Positions 35,201 to 40,527 of a stretch of 64,000 nt of DNA are shown piece after piece. Position numbers and translations under genes: made by a program. Source of the stretch: Panopea generosa (taxonomy: Eukaryota > Mollusca > Bivalvia > Adapedonta > Hiatellidae); assembly GCA_029582155.1 (NCBI GenBank), contig CM055898.1, forward strand, positions 25,087,339-25,151,338. Direction: 5' to 3'. Every line of letters begins with the position of its first letter. Position 1 is the stretch's first letter. Below the pieces are notes generated by a model. That model had not been told where the DNA came from. It did no database searches and saw only the letters and a program-made list of their open reading frames with translations.

Positions 35201-35742
35201 AGCGTAGTTGTGACATGTCTTAAATTATGAAATTTGTTTTCATTTGTTTGAACAAGTGATTTCATTACCTTTTAGCTAGATAAGATTTATGCATCCGAAT
35301 CGGAGCAACCTGTTTGTATTCCAAATGAAGGGACCATCCGAAACAGCGTTAACAATAGTTACCATATTTACCAGTGACATATATAGTCAAACTAGAAATA
35401 TTTTGATATATTTGTATTAGTATTTGTTTTGAACAGTGAACCTCCGTCCTTTTTGTCATTAATTAGTGTTAATTTTGTTAATTTTGTTAATTTTGTGTTT
35501 ACTGTCAAACATAAGTGGTATTTAAGGAGTTGCTTCCCTTGTATTCATATATCGGTGCACACGAACTGCTGCAACACTCGTGTTTGATCAAACAGTTCAT
35601 TCCGAGGTTTAAACTGCTCAGAAGAAAATATAAGTCAATAAGGTAAGTACAGAATGAAAAGAAAAATATTTACCTTTGCAATGGATGTCACTGTTACAAG
35701 GGTAAATATAGCAATCACGATAGCAACCTTTGTCGACAACAT
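468..35742 (-). CDS. Astacin metalloproteinase with EGF-like, ApeC, CUB and kringle domains (22 coding exons, 3' end outside window)
   Basis: A secreted zinc endopeptidase of the astacin family (M12A). I placed exons by GT/AG borders and conserved motifs, and all 21 junction phases agree: 35674-35742, 34273-34494, 33847-33873, 32020-32097, 30317-30410, 29699-29763, 27224-27380, 24581-24725, 22615-22672, 15021-15081, 14071-14165, 13585-13705, 11912-12046, 11155-11296, 10262-10380, 8770-8979, 6997-7143, 3968-4074, 3119-3243, 2249-2373, 1306-1438, 468-589. That gives at least 852 residues. The last exon ends in phase 1 with an open frame, so the gene continues beyond position 1. Domain order: signal peptide 1-23, Asn/Gly-rich 24-97, charged propeptide to about 214, catalytic about 215-396, EGF-like 398-442, linker 443-490, ApeC about 505-648, CUB 649-768, kringle from about 770. 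The zinc site and Met-turn are intact, so activity is plausible. The substrate is unknown; ApeC and CUB suggest targeting to a ligand. Confidence 0.88.
2249..4074 (-). CDS. Astacin gene exons 18-20: CUB domain
   Basis: Exon 18 (3968-4074) DCKEVKMFTDETSYTISSPG then YPNNYSPNMDCEWHFK; exon 19 (3119-3243) SPEGTKMQLDFASGFEV, SDSSCKSYIEVKF, LPGMPGYK; exon 20 (2249-2373) FCGHNYRKTTWTLYNYLTIK, FVSDVSSTSFKGFQATIQIY. All parts of a CUB domain appear in order: first Cys, SPGYPxxYxxxxxCxW, the L.F..F strand, the third Cys, FCG, the L.I.F.SD strand and GF.A.... It has the normal four Cys. CUB domains mediate protein binding and are a standard C-terminal part of tolloid-like astacins. Confidence 0.88.
4299..5592. 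repeat. 46-bp tandem array, about 28 copies, in astacin intron 17
   Basis: Unit AAAGCTTAAACCATGCTTCT + GTTTCACCAACATAACAAAT + ACTTAA, repeating every 46 bases with a few per cent divergence. I see no match to the neighbouring exons. It sits about 220 bases from the 3' end of intron 17 (in transcript sense, close to the acceptor of exon 18). Confidence 0.95.
5795..6075 (+). mobile_element. tRNA-derived SINE
   Basis: The head ACTGGCTCAGTCGGTTATGC with GTTCGAATTCC looks like pol III A and B boxes. It is followed by a conserved body, GGGATGGTCGCCGTCATATA then ACTGAAATACTGTTGAA, of the kind shared by many bivalve SINEs, and a CAAAC-rich tail. It lies in astacin intron 17, antisense to the gene. 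It is not a functional tRNA: the cloverleaf is not kept and the body extends 200 bases further. Confidence 0.7.
6997..11296 (-). CDS. Astacin gene exons 14-17: linker and ApeC domain
   Basis: Exon 14 (11155-11296) gives YPTMMPNGTHSTLKVKDKNC then SAGYAEGNMVHWASSW; it is Trp-rich and I cannot assign a family. Exons 15-17 (10262-10380, 8770-8979, 6997-7143) carry GPWSPGEYCILRYGGVCPDG, VVPDGQHDRFFEYKFCCRND, TPISLPVTNNFILYYKSN, GCQKVEGMNSKLEYY and SLHNCYYCVYF. The series W.xG.YC..R.GG.CP.GF, G.LPDG, YxFCCR.DG, PI.LP and C..V.GM is the signature of the ApeC domain (apextrin C-terminal; PF16977). In amphioxus, ApeC proteins bind bacterial cell-wall components, so this module could guide the protease to microbes; that is inference. 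Phases 2, 1, 1, 1 are all consistent. Confidence 0.8.
8424..8605. repeat. Dispersed repeat, copy 1 (second copy at 54285-54420)
   Basis: The stretch TGTCTTAAGCATCTAGTCAA and AGTAAAATCGGCCTTTTTAG matches the copy near 54.3 kb (TTTTAAGCAGTCAGTCAAGG, AAAAGTGGCCTCTGAAGACA). Both continue with AGACAGGCT-like and GCTCTGAAAGCA motifs. It looks like an old interspersed element of unknown class. The minus-strand open frame across it (8326-8655) has no recognisable protein features. Confidence 0.45.
9612..10330. repeat. 91-bp tandem array derived from the exon 15/intron 15 border
   Basis: Unit starts ACCATCGGGGCACACTCCGC and recurs at 9729, 9820, 9911, 10000, 10078 (13 bases shorter), 10169 and 10260, with a degenerate unit near 9612. 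On the minus strand each unit holds the last 48 or so bases of exon 15 (GAATACTGTATACTAAGATA, GTGTCCTGATG) plus about 43 bases of the intron including the donor. The unit nearest the exon is the real splice site. 91 is not a multiple of three, so the copies do not extend the reading frame. Confidence 0.92.
11020..11072. other. Perfect 16-bp inverted repeat (hairpin) in intron 14
   Basis: ATCGGAACATCGCTCG at 11020-11035 is followed 21 bases later by its exact reverse complement CGAGCGATGTTCCGAT at 11057-11072. GGGAAC-like bases flank it on both sides (GTTCCCAGCA left, AGTGTTCCCAG right). It could be a hairpin in the intron RNA or the core of a small inverted-repeat element. Confidence 0.8.
11779..11931. 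repeat. 37-bp tandem array derived from the exon 13 donor
   Basis: GTGATACATACTTGGGGCGT and its variants begin at 11790, 11827, 11864 and 11901, an exact 37-base period. On the minus strand each unit is the end of the EGF-like exon (ACGACCAGATACGCCCCAA) plus donor gtatgta and a few intron bases. The copy at 11901 is the functional exon edge; the other three are decoys with an intact GT. Confidence 0.93.
11912..12046 (-). CDS. Astacin gene exon 13: EGF-like module
   Basis: One symmetrical phase 1-1 exon of 135 bases encoding AEFPSCDTKPVCEMGGYESV, then DGKCSCRCPDGLDSATNC. The C..KPxCxMGG....GKCxCxCPxGLxxxxC pattern is the EGF-like module that often follows the protease domain in invertebrate astacins. 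Its last 19 coding bases and donor (CCCCAA|gtatgta) are repeated three more times in the intron at a 37-base period. Confidence 0.85.
12322..12512 (+). mobile_element. tRNA-derived SINE (family A), full-length copy
   Basis: The head GCGCGTGGCCAAGTGGTAGT is followed by GGCTATGTGTGGTGTC, TTCCGCACATCCTTTGTACT and CTTCGAGCGTGATTTGCCTA, ending in GTTTAAACTA. The same order is seen at 45146-45357, in the split copy at 40156/51429 and, reversed, at 62240-62375. It sits in intron 12. Confidence 0.75.
13585..15081 (-). CDS. Astacin gene exons 10-12: zinc site, Met-turn and end of the catalytic domain
   Basis: Exon 10 (15021-15081) reads SVAVHEIGHALGMMHEQKLP; HExxHxxGxxHE gives the three zinc His, the catalytic Glu and the family Glu. 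Exon 11 (14071-14165) continues YRSQYYRSSLKSIW and has NDGRPYDMSSTMHYGLW, the SxMHY Met-turn with the zinc-binding Tyr. Exon 12 (13585-13705) has DFHKNYAKTQVPNDPDVTYL, IGSGNTFYMFKTLQEYHNCY, which fits the C-terminal lobe and its last Cys. Right after HEQ the typical RxDRDxYV is replaced by KLPEYRSQYY, so the loop after the zinc helix is divergent. Phases 1, 0 and 1 agree with both neighbours. Confidence 0.88.
14337..14880. repeat. 60-bp tandem array, about 9 copies, in astacin intron 10
   Basis: Unit GTTTCTGTTTGAAATATGTC + TGTTACACTTATGTATCATT + TCTGCATGTA, repeating every 60 bases. It shows no clear match to the flanking exons 10 and 11. The plus-strand open frame at 14287-14520 is made of this repeat and is not a gene. 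Confidence 0.93.
15643..16240. repeat. 50-bp tandem array A, about 12 copies, in astacin intron 9
   Basis: Unit ATTGGCTGTCCCCTAGCTTT + ATTGTACGTATCCCATCTCT + ACATGGATAC with a period of 50 from 15651 on. It is clearly related to the larger array at 16860-22610 (shared CCCCTAGCTT.ATTGTAC). Open frames here at 15643-16283 only read through the repeat. Confidence 0.95.
16860..22614. repeat. 50-bp tandem array B, about 115 copies, built from the exon 9 donor region
   Basis: Unit CCTCCTCATGCCAATTTGGC + CATCCCCTAGCTTGATTGTA + CTTATACCAC, period 49-50, over about 5.7 kb. The right edge runs in register into exon 9: GATTGTACTCACCCCACCTC + CACAGGCCCAAAT at 22603-22635 is the exon's last bases and donor, 49 bases from the last array unit. 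On the minus strand most units have GAGGTGGTATAAGTAC where the exon has GAGGTGGGGTGAGTAC, so the GT is mostly gone in the copies. Confidence 0.9.
19270..21032. repeat. Two 881-base higher-order blocks in array B
   Basis: The block at about 19270-20150 is repeated at about 20151-21032. All rare variants recur in the same order: GTATTATTACC, CACGCCAAT, ATCTAGATTG, CCCTCGCTTG, GACCATCCGCTAG, ACCTCCTCCTC, TATCTGATTG and AATTAGGACATC. The shift is 881 bases (gattgtatt at 19271 and 20152). The two blocks look identical by eye, so the duplication is recent, or an assembly artefact. Confidence 0.85.
22615..24725 (-). CDS. Astacin gene exons 8-9: catalytic domain, N-terminal half
   Basis: Exon 8 (24581-24725) encodes PDNDKEGISKAHGVYEKWTG then FRFAYYNGNN and ENHLIYKRDTKG, aligning with the helix, W..TC..F and following strands of astacin. 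Exon 9 (22615-22672) encodes SYVGNLRGNGQSIWACGGG, equal to the GCWSYVGR..G.Q.VSL...C block. The acceptor of exon 9 is taken at GTGTAG|ATCG, because the AG five bases upstream would bring in a stop. Two of the four usual disulfide cysteines are absent: the one in TCxxF and the one before SYVG. Exon 9 ends at GGTGGG|gtgagt, directly against the 50-bp repeat array that fills intron 9. Confidence 0.82.
22673..24580. repeat. Astacin intron 8, with an (AT)n run at 23191-23267
   Basis: AT-rich intron of 1.9 kb with a pure AT dinucleotide tract of about 70 bases. No coding exon was found between exons 8 and 9. Confidence 0.7.
25828..26105. repeat. Tandem duplication of about 140 bases in astacin intron 7
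   Basis: Two diverged copies share CGATGTATACGATTACAA / AGATGCATACGATTACAA, GGACTCATTTATCAAC / AGACTCATTTTTAAC, GGTCAGG.ATTCATAT and ATAGAAGTCACATTC. No coding content is seen. Confidence 0.7.
26760..27155. repeat. Degenerate AT-rich tandem repeat of about 62 bases in intron 7
   Basis: The motif GAAACAATATACAAT followed by AAGATTTATTAAATAC recurs five or six times with considerable drift. It ends about 70 bases from exon 7, on the intron side. Confidence 0.6.
27224..27380 (-). CDS. Astacin gene exon 7: furin-type cleavage site and start of the catalytic domain
   Basis: Begins EENNMDEEDVKKRRNAN, runs through a very basic KKSKRHKR and then SYMLAGSGIWDKCIIPYKWD. RHKR|S is a proprotein-convertase site placed where astacins are activated, and WDKCIIPYKWDASL matches the conserved start of the mature enzyme (W...VIPY). 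The start at 27380 is chosen because it accepts the phase 0 left by exon 6; the other acceptor, at 27397, would give an early stop in that phase. The donor C|gtaagt is in phase 1. The Cys in WDKC is not at a usual astacin position. Confidence 0.8.
27381..29698. other. Astacin intron 6, no gene seen
   Basis: AT-rich sequence between exons 6 and 7. Open frames at 27730-28008 and 28659-28907 on the minus strand show no domain, splice logic or codon pattern. A loose inverted repeat (GGATGGCGGAAAC near 27800, GTTTTCCGCCATC near 27893) may be a small old element. Confidence 0.5.
29699..33873 (-). CDS. Astacin gene exons 3-6: charged propeptide
   Basis: Four short exons: 33847-33873 (VKKEVPFEV), 32020-32097 (starts GGVADSVVLNRGRKGG), 30317-30410 (REKADKREKEMDHAEEQNLL, later MEFTGWLE) and 29699-29763 (DCEKKDDISKCKPFSDGIRK). 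Phases run 0, 0, 0, 1, 0. The Lys/Glu-rich stretch suggests helix. Astacin propeptides usually hold an FxGD motif whose Asp blocks the zinc; here the nearest look-alike is EFTGWLED, so the inhibitory residue is not certain. The small two-Cys segment DCEKKDDISKC is not enough to name a domain. The exon at 33847 is only 27 bases and rests on its splice sites and phase. Confidence 0.62.
30450..30672. repeat. 74-bp tandem repeat, three copies, in astacin intron 4
   Basis: ATCAGCATCACATGTACTAT + GTTTGAAATTCCCTTTGACA starts at 30454, 30528 and 30602, an exact 74-base step. It lies just upstream (transcript sense) of exon 5. The minus-strand frames at 30267-30772 cross exon 5 and this repeat. Confidence 0.9.
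32166..33190. repeat. Short tandem duplications in astacin intron 3
   Basis: Two separate events. AATTGGACATTCCCCATCAG occurs at 32166 and 32203 (37-base step). A larger 182-base direct repeat starts GTCGCAATTATGAGTGGTTT at 32848 and 33030 and also shares CATGGTTCTTATAACG and GAGTTG.TCAAAGCT. Neither matches an exon. Confidence 0.75.
34273..34494 (-). CDS. Astacin gene exon 2: Asn/Gly-rich low-complexity propeptide segment
   Basis: 222 bases, 74 residues, flanked by TTTACAG and AAG|gtattt. After GTPKGNGNSNGN the protein is almost wholly Asn and Gly with scattered Ser, Lys and Arg, ending NGNNSNKHDGK. The DNA is a degenerate minisatellite of short ATGGRAAYRRT-like units, so length is likely to vary between alleles. 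It lies between signal peptide and propeptide and should be a flexible, hydrophilic spacer removed with the propeptide. The plus strand of the same DNA is also open in two frames (34205-34516); these are mirror images of the repeat, not genes. Confidence 0.75.
35674..35742 (-). CDS. Astacin gene exon 1: start codon and signal peptide
   Basis: Reads MLSTKVAIVIAIFTLVTV then TSIAK. This is a short basic start followed by a hydrophobic core and small residues, a classical signal peptide that would send the protein to the secretory pathway. The exon ends in phase 0 at AAAG|gtaaat. An acceptor-like TTACAG lies only three bases before the ATG, so the 5' leader is probably on an upstream non-coding exon. 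The next exon (34494 downward) also starts in phase 0. Confidence 0.8.
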
Positions 35743-35745
35743 TAT

Positions 35746-38700
35746 CTGTAAATGAACATATATAAAAAAAATCATTTAATGTGAGAAAATTGAAATCGGA
35801 AAAATAAAAGTATAAAACAATACATACATGATTTGTAACCTGGCGGCGATACTTTAGTTTCGACTCGACATATGATGTGACGGCGTAGGAAAATTAGGTT
35901 GACACCAAGGGAGTGGTTATTCCATTTTCCGTTACCATACAGTAACTCCTTTTTTTCTTGTTTTCTCCATGTTTGTATGTTCTTTATAACCATTATATAA
36001 TTATAGTCAGTGTTTGAGTTTAAACGAATAATCTGTGTGCGTCCTGAATGATGTGTTCCTATTAGACCATTTCATATTTATACAGCTCTATGGTTGTAAA
36101 ATGTCATTTGTATGAAATATACAGTGATAATATAAATATATACACACATAAATATATAAGAAATTACTGTAAAGCATTAGATTGCAAGAATAAAACCATA
36201 TTTCAAACTGATACCCTCGTTATATTGCATATATCGAAATATCAGAGATTAATATGATTATAGAAATAAGTTGATATAAAAATTCTCTCAGTGAAGTATG
36301 GTGGCACAGACCTCGACTGGCTTTATTTAAATATCATATAATATATTATGAGGAGAAGACCTCTTCGGTTGTATGATTTATGAAAAGGAAATAGGTTTAA
36401 TTTCTTTCAGAATCAGCGATATCACCAGGAGCAATGGCCAGGCTTATACTGATGCATATTATTTATATATAATAAATTAATAATTGTAAGTATTAAAATA
36501 TGTTTAAAGTAATCCATAATTACATTATAGATTGCTGAAAATAATCACTATCAAATTTCACTAAAGAATTTAAAAATTTACATTAAGTCAAGCAGAGCTG
36601 AAACGTGGCACGTGTTTTGATTGTAAATCTTCAAGTTAGATGTTATAACAATGTCATTCATAAAATGTCCCTATTTAAATCCTTCAGAATATTTTATATG
36701 ACAATGAGCCTAAACAGAATATAATATCAAAAAATATAAACATATGGCAAACAATTATGAAGATAAAATATTTGAAATGTTTCAATAAATTTTTTGGAAA
36801 ATTAATTTATATTCAAATGACATAAAATTAGTGCGTATTATAATATTGAAACGGTATTATTTTCACGTATGAAACAATTACAAGTTTGCTTGTAAAAAAA
36901 GCTTTATATAGTGAAAGAATAATTATGAATATTGAAAATATGTTTAAAATGTTCCATAACATATTAAAAATTATAGATTGCTGGAAGAAAATTACTATTC
37001 ACCTTCACTAAAAATGTGTTATATTTGCACTAAGTTGAAATAACATAAACTAGTATAACCATTGAAAATCAAAATGGTACCATTTGGACGCATGAAACAC
37101 TATTCACTTGGATTATGAGAAAAAGTACGTTAGAATCAATTCATTTGATAAAGAAGAGCAAGGTAAACTGCAAATATACACCTTGACTAAACTTGTTTCA
37201 AAAATACTATAGATTATTAGAATTTTGTAAAATATCGAAAATTCATCAAGAAATCAAGAACACATGTTGATAGAGAATTAGAATTAAACATAAAACTATT
37301 AATAACTCTATTCTTAGGCAAATCATTATTATTCTGTAATTTACGTCTATTTAGATGGGTCATAACTCTGCAATTATTGGTCTTAATTTAACTAATTTAC
37401 CAATCCGACGCGCCAGTTATATCACTGGTCAATTTGACTATAGCATTTATCAAATGAAAATATTTATGATCACCATTAATGGTCGAGGCAACGTTTACTT
37501 TTTATAATATATTAGCATGTTATTGTTGTTTTTTGTTTATGAATAAGAAAGGTATCCCGTTATTGTATGATACCTAACATAGAATGTTATTAACACAGGT
37601 GACGGCTAGCAGCATTTCGGTATCAACATTCTGATACCAAGTCAATAAAAGGTAGTCATGCTATAGTCTCTTGTAAAATAATGGTTCTGTATATATACTG
37701 ATTATGTTTATGTATATTTTAAATTGTAAGCTGATGAGATTTTAATAAAGAGTAAAACCTACAAAGAAAATCAGGCGACAGAGCAAATTATTTTTATTGA
37801 ATATTAAGTAGCAATGTTGTATACGTAATACATGTAGCGGTGACGTTAATACTACTTTTTTATCTTCTACTACAACTACTACTACTACTACTAAAAACAT
37901 AATTATAATAATGATTATAATAATAAGCATTCATTTAACGAGAGAACTCTCGTGAACAAGTCAATCGTCCATGAAGCCCTCAATATATTTACATTATTTT
38001 ACACTGATGTGCTTAATAATAAAACGAAAAACAAACTATAACAGTTCATAAAACTTTAGGAACTAGAATATGAATGATAAATACAAGAGCATTAAACACG
38101 TCTAGATTCCATCTAAATATTATAAGCATCTAGTAAAGGGATACCTTAAAAGCAGATAACGCAGTCAAAACGAAAAAAAGCAGGATCTGTTTTATCAAGA
38201 TAAACAAATAAACAATATATCTCACAACCCCTGACCATGGCTGAAGCGGTTATCTATTCTGGTACAGCACTAAATGATCCACATGATCCACGGAAACAAA
38301 GATAATTAACAACATTTAGCCAAACTTTGCAATTTTCTATTACTTTGTTAATTAGCGTATACTTATAAAGTGATACTCTAATAATACTCTAAACTATTCA
38401 AAACTTTATTTTAATCAAGTGTAAGCCACGAACACTTACCTTGCCTGTTGCTCTCGACGTTTGGTGTCAGAAGTATACAAATGAGTATTATAGTATCGTT
38501 TGGTGTCACGAAATCAATATGGTGCAGATGTGGGTAAGTACTTCAAACGGAATTCCATTTCCATATCTGATATTTATTTGATATGTATACCTGTTTCATG
38601 TTGACAGCTGCAAGCTCGCAGCGACCCGTACCTTTTGGTTGTTGACTTGCGCTGATTATTATACACTTATCCTCTGGGCGCAATTTGTATATTTTTTTGA

Positions 38701-39700
38701 TGAAGAGCTAGACCAAGGGAAAAGATCACGACACGGAGATCTGTATAGATGATGTTGACAATAAAAGCGTTATTGCCGTGCCGGCTAATAAATAAAAAAG
38801 AACACATTAGCAGGAATCTCTTTCAAAGATCTGACGTTCTTACGTCAGTCACATGTCATGCAAAATTCTGTTGACTATTTCACTGATTAAATATACTGCA
38901 ATTTTAGTATTTCCATTCGTAAACTGTACCATTTTTGACACTAACACAGAATGTTTACTACATCGTCAAATTGATAAATATTTAAATCATCGTTTTATGA
39001 TTGCCAAAAACACTATACAGTTGTTTTTTTCCCACTGTAAACAAATAGATTAATTACACAAAGAACAGGTCAATCTCACCGACTCTTCATGGAGTTTTGA
39101 ATACTCGCACAACTTAAAACCCCTCGTTATTTTCTTTGGATGAAAATGTATTTTTCTTTGAAGAGTTTGATATACATTTGAAGATCATATTAGAAAACGG
39201 AATAAACTTTGACATTATTATAGTTTCCATGCAGCTGGTTATATTCATTACTAAGCAACCGACTGTATTTAATAAAAACTTGATGTTTTGCTAGATCTAA
39301 CGACTGCCCAAACGTTTAATATACCTTTTATTAATCTATTTAATTACTCATCAAAAAGCGTCAAAAGATGTGAGGTAAAGATAAGATGCAGCAGGAAATA
39401 AACGAGCAAAGGAACATCGATGACAAAACCATAATGGCCTGAGACCATTTTAATTTCGCAGAACGTATATGCTAGTGCTATAATGAACCACAATCTTTTG
39501 GACGTTTATTTTATTCCCAATGTGATTAAGATAGATAAAGAAAATGAAAGGTCTAAGCAGATTCATAAGACTGTATTCTCCCATGATTAAATTAAATTAA
39601 GTTAACGAACAAATAGACTCTTTTCGAGTAATACAAAATACTGATTTAACTAAAGATGGGAAAAAGTCGGAATGCAAGCTTTGAAGATAAAGAAAACAAA
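35746..39700. other. AT-rich spacer upstream of the astacin gene
   Basis: Apart from the possible leader exon near 38.45 kb, this holds AT-rich sequence and a trinucleotide run (ACT/ATT type) at about 37862-37925. Small open frames at 37742-37930 and 38853-39053 are low-complexity or featureless. No RNA gene was recognised. Confidence 0.6.
38440..38500 (-). promoter_or_regulatory. Possible non-coding leader exon and promoter of the astacin gene
   Basis: On the minus strand GTCGAGAGCAACAGGCAAG|gtaagtgtt gives a near-ideal donor at 38440, and the signal-peptide exon has an acceptor three bases before its ATG, so a leader exon must exist somewhere upstream. A TATA-like ACTATAATAC lies about 50 bases before the donor. 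The pairing of these two sites over 2.7 kb is inference. Confidence 0.35.
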
Positions 39701-39714
39701 TGCATTGAATTTTT

Positions 39715-40155
39715 GTAATGGATATACAAGAAAATATTATATTTCTAAATAGAAAACATAGCACGCCGCAAAGGACATAGCCACCACACTATTATAACGC
39801 ATTCACTGTATAGACAAGAAAATATACAGCTAAATAGAAAACATCGTACGTCGCAAAGGACATAGCCACCACAAAAGTAAAACGCATTTAACATGTACAT
39901 CTAAATAGAAACCAAAGTACTCCACAAAGAACATAGCCGTCACTACATTATAACGCATTATTTTAGACAAGAAAACATATATCCAAATAGAAAACATAGA
40001 ACGCCGCAAAGGACATAGCCATCACAACTGTATAACGCATTCAATGTATTAACTAGGAAAATATATACCCAAACAGATACTATAGTACGCCGCAATGGAC
40101 ATAGTTACCACAAAAGTATAACACAGTCAATGTATAAACAGTAACATATATACCT
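39715..40155. repeat. 85-bp tandem array, left part (split by later insertions)
   Basis: Unit GTATAACGCATTCAATGTAT + AGACAAGAAAATATATATCC + AAATAGAAAACATAGTACGC + CGCAAAGGACATAGCCACCA + CAACA, about five diverged copies. The same array resumes at 51519 on the far side of the SINE and Harbinger insertions. Confidence 0.88.
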
Positions 40156-40247
40156 CAACATCATCGGAGCGCCGTGGGTTCGATTCTCCGCTACGGCCAT
40201 GTGTAGTGTCCTTGCGCAAGTCACTTTTTCTAGATATGCTTGGTAAT
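40156..40247 (+). mobile_element. SINE family A, left half (split by the Harbinger element)
   Basis: GGGTTCGATTCTCCGCTACG, CATGTGTAGTGTCCTTG and CTTTTTCTAGATATGCTTGG match the body of the full copy at 45146. The match stops exactly where the Harbinger inverted repeat begins and resumes at 51429. The tRNA-like head is missing, so this copy is truncated at its 5' side. Confidence 0.8.
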
Positions 40248-40276
40248 GGCCCCGGTTTCACGAAAAAACTTAAGTT
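40248..40276 (+). repeat. Left terminal inverted repeat of the Harbinger element
   Basis: GGCCCCGGTTTCACGAAAAA then ACTTAAGTT; matches the right end at 28 of 29 positions. Confidence 0.92.
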
Positions 40277-40527
40277 ATAACTCATGAGCTGACTCATTTA
40301 TGAACTTAAGTCCGTTAACAAACTCAACTGAGTAAGATCGTATGAGACTGTTTCATGAAACGACTTAAGTTTTGTCTCAGTTGAGTGAATTAAGCGTCTC
40401 AAACTTTATGATTATCAATAACACAAGCGGTTCCGTTTCCGGTACTCTTCATCGAAAAGGTACGAAAATGACTTAAATACGGGAAACTTTGACGTTTGAC
40501 AGATGTCGTTTGGTCTGCGCGAGAGAT

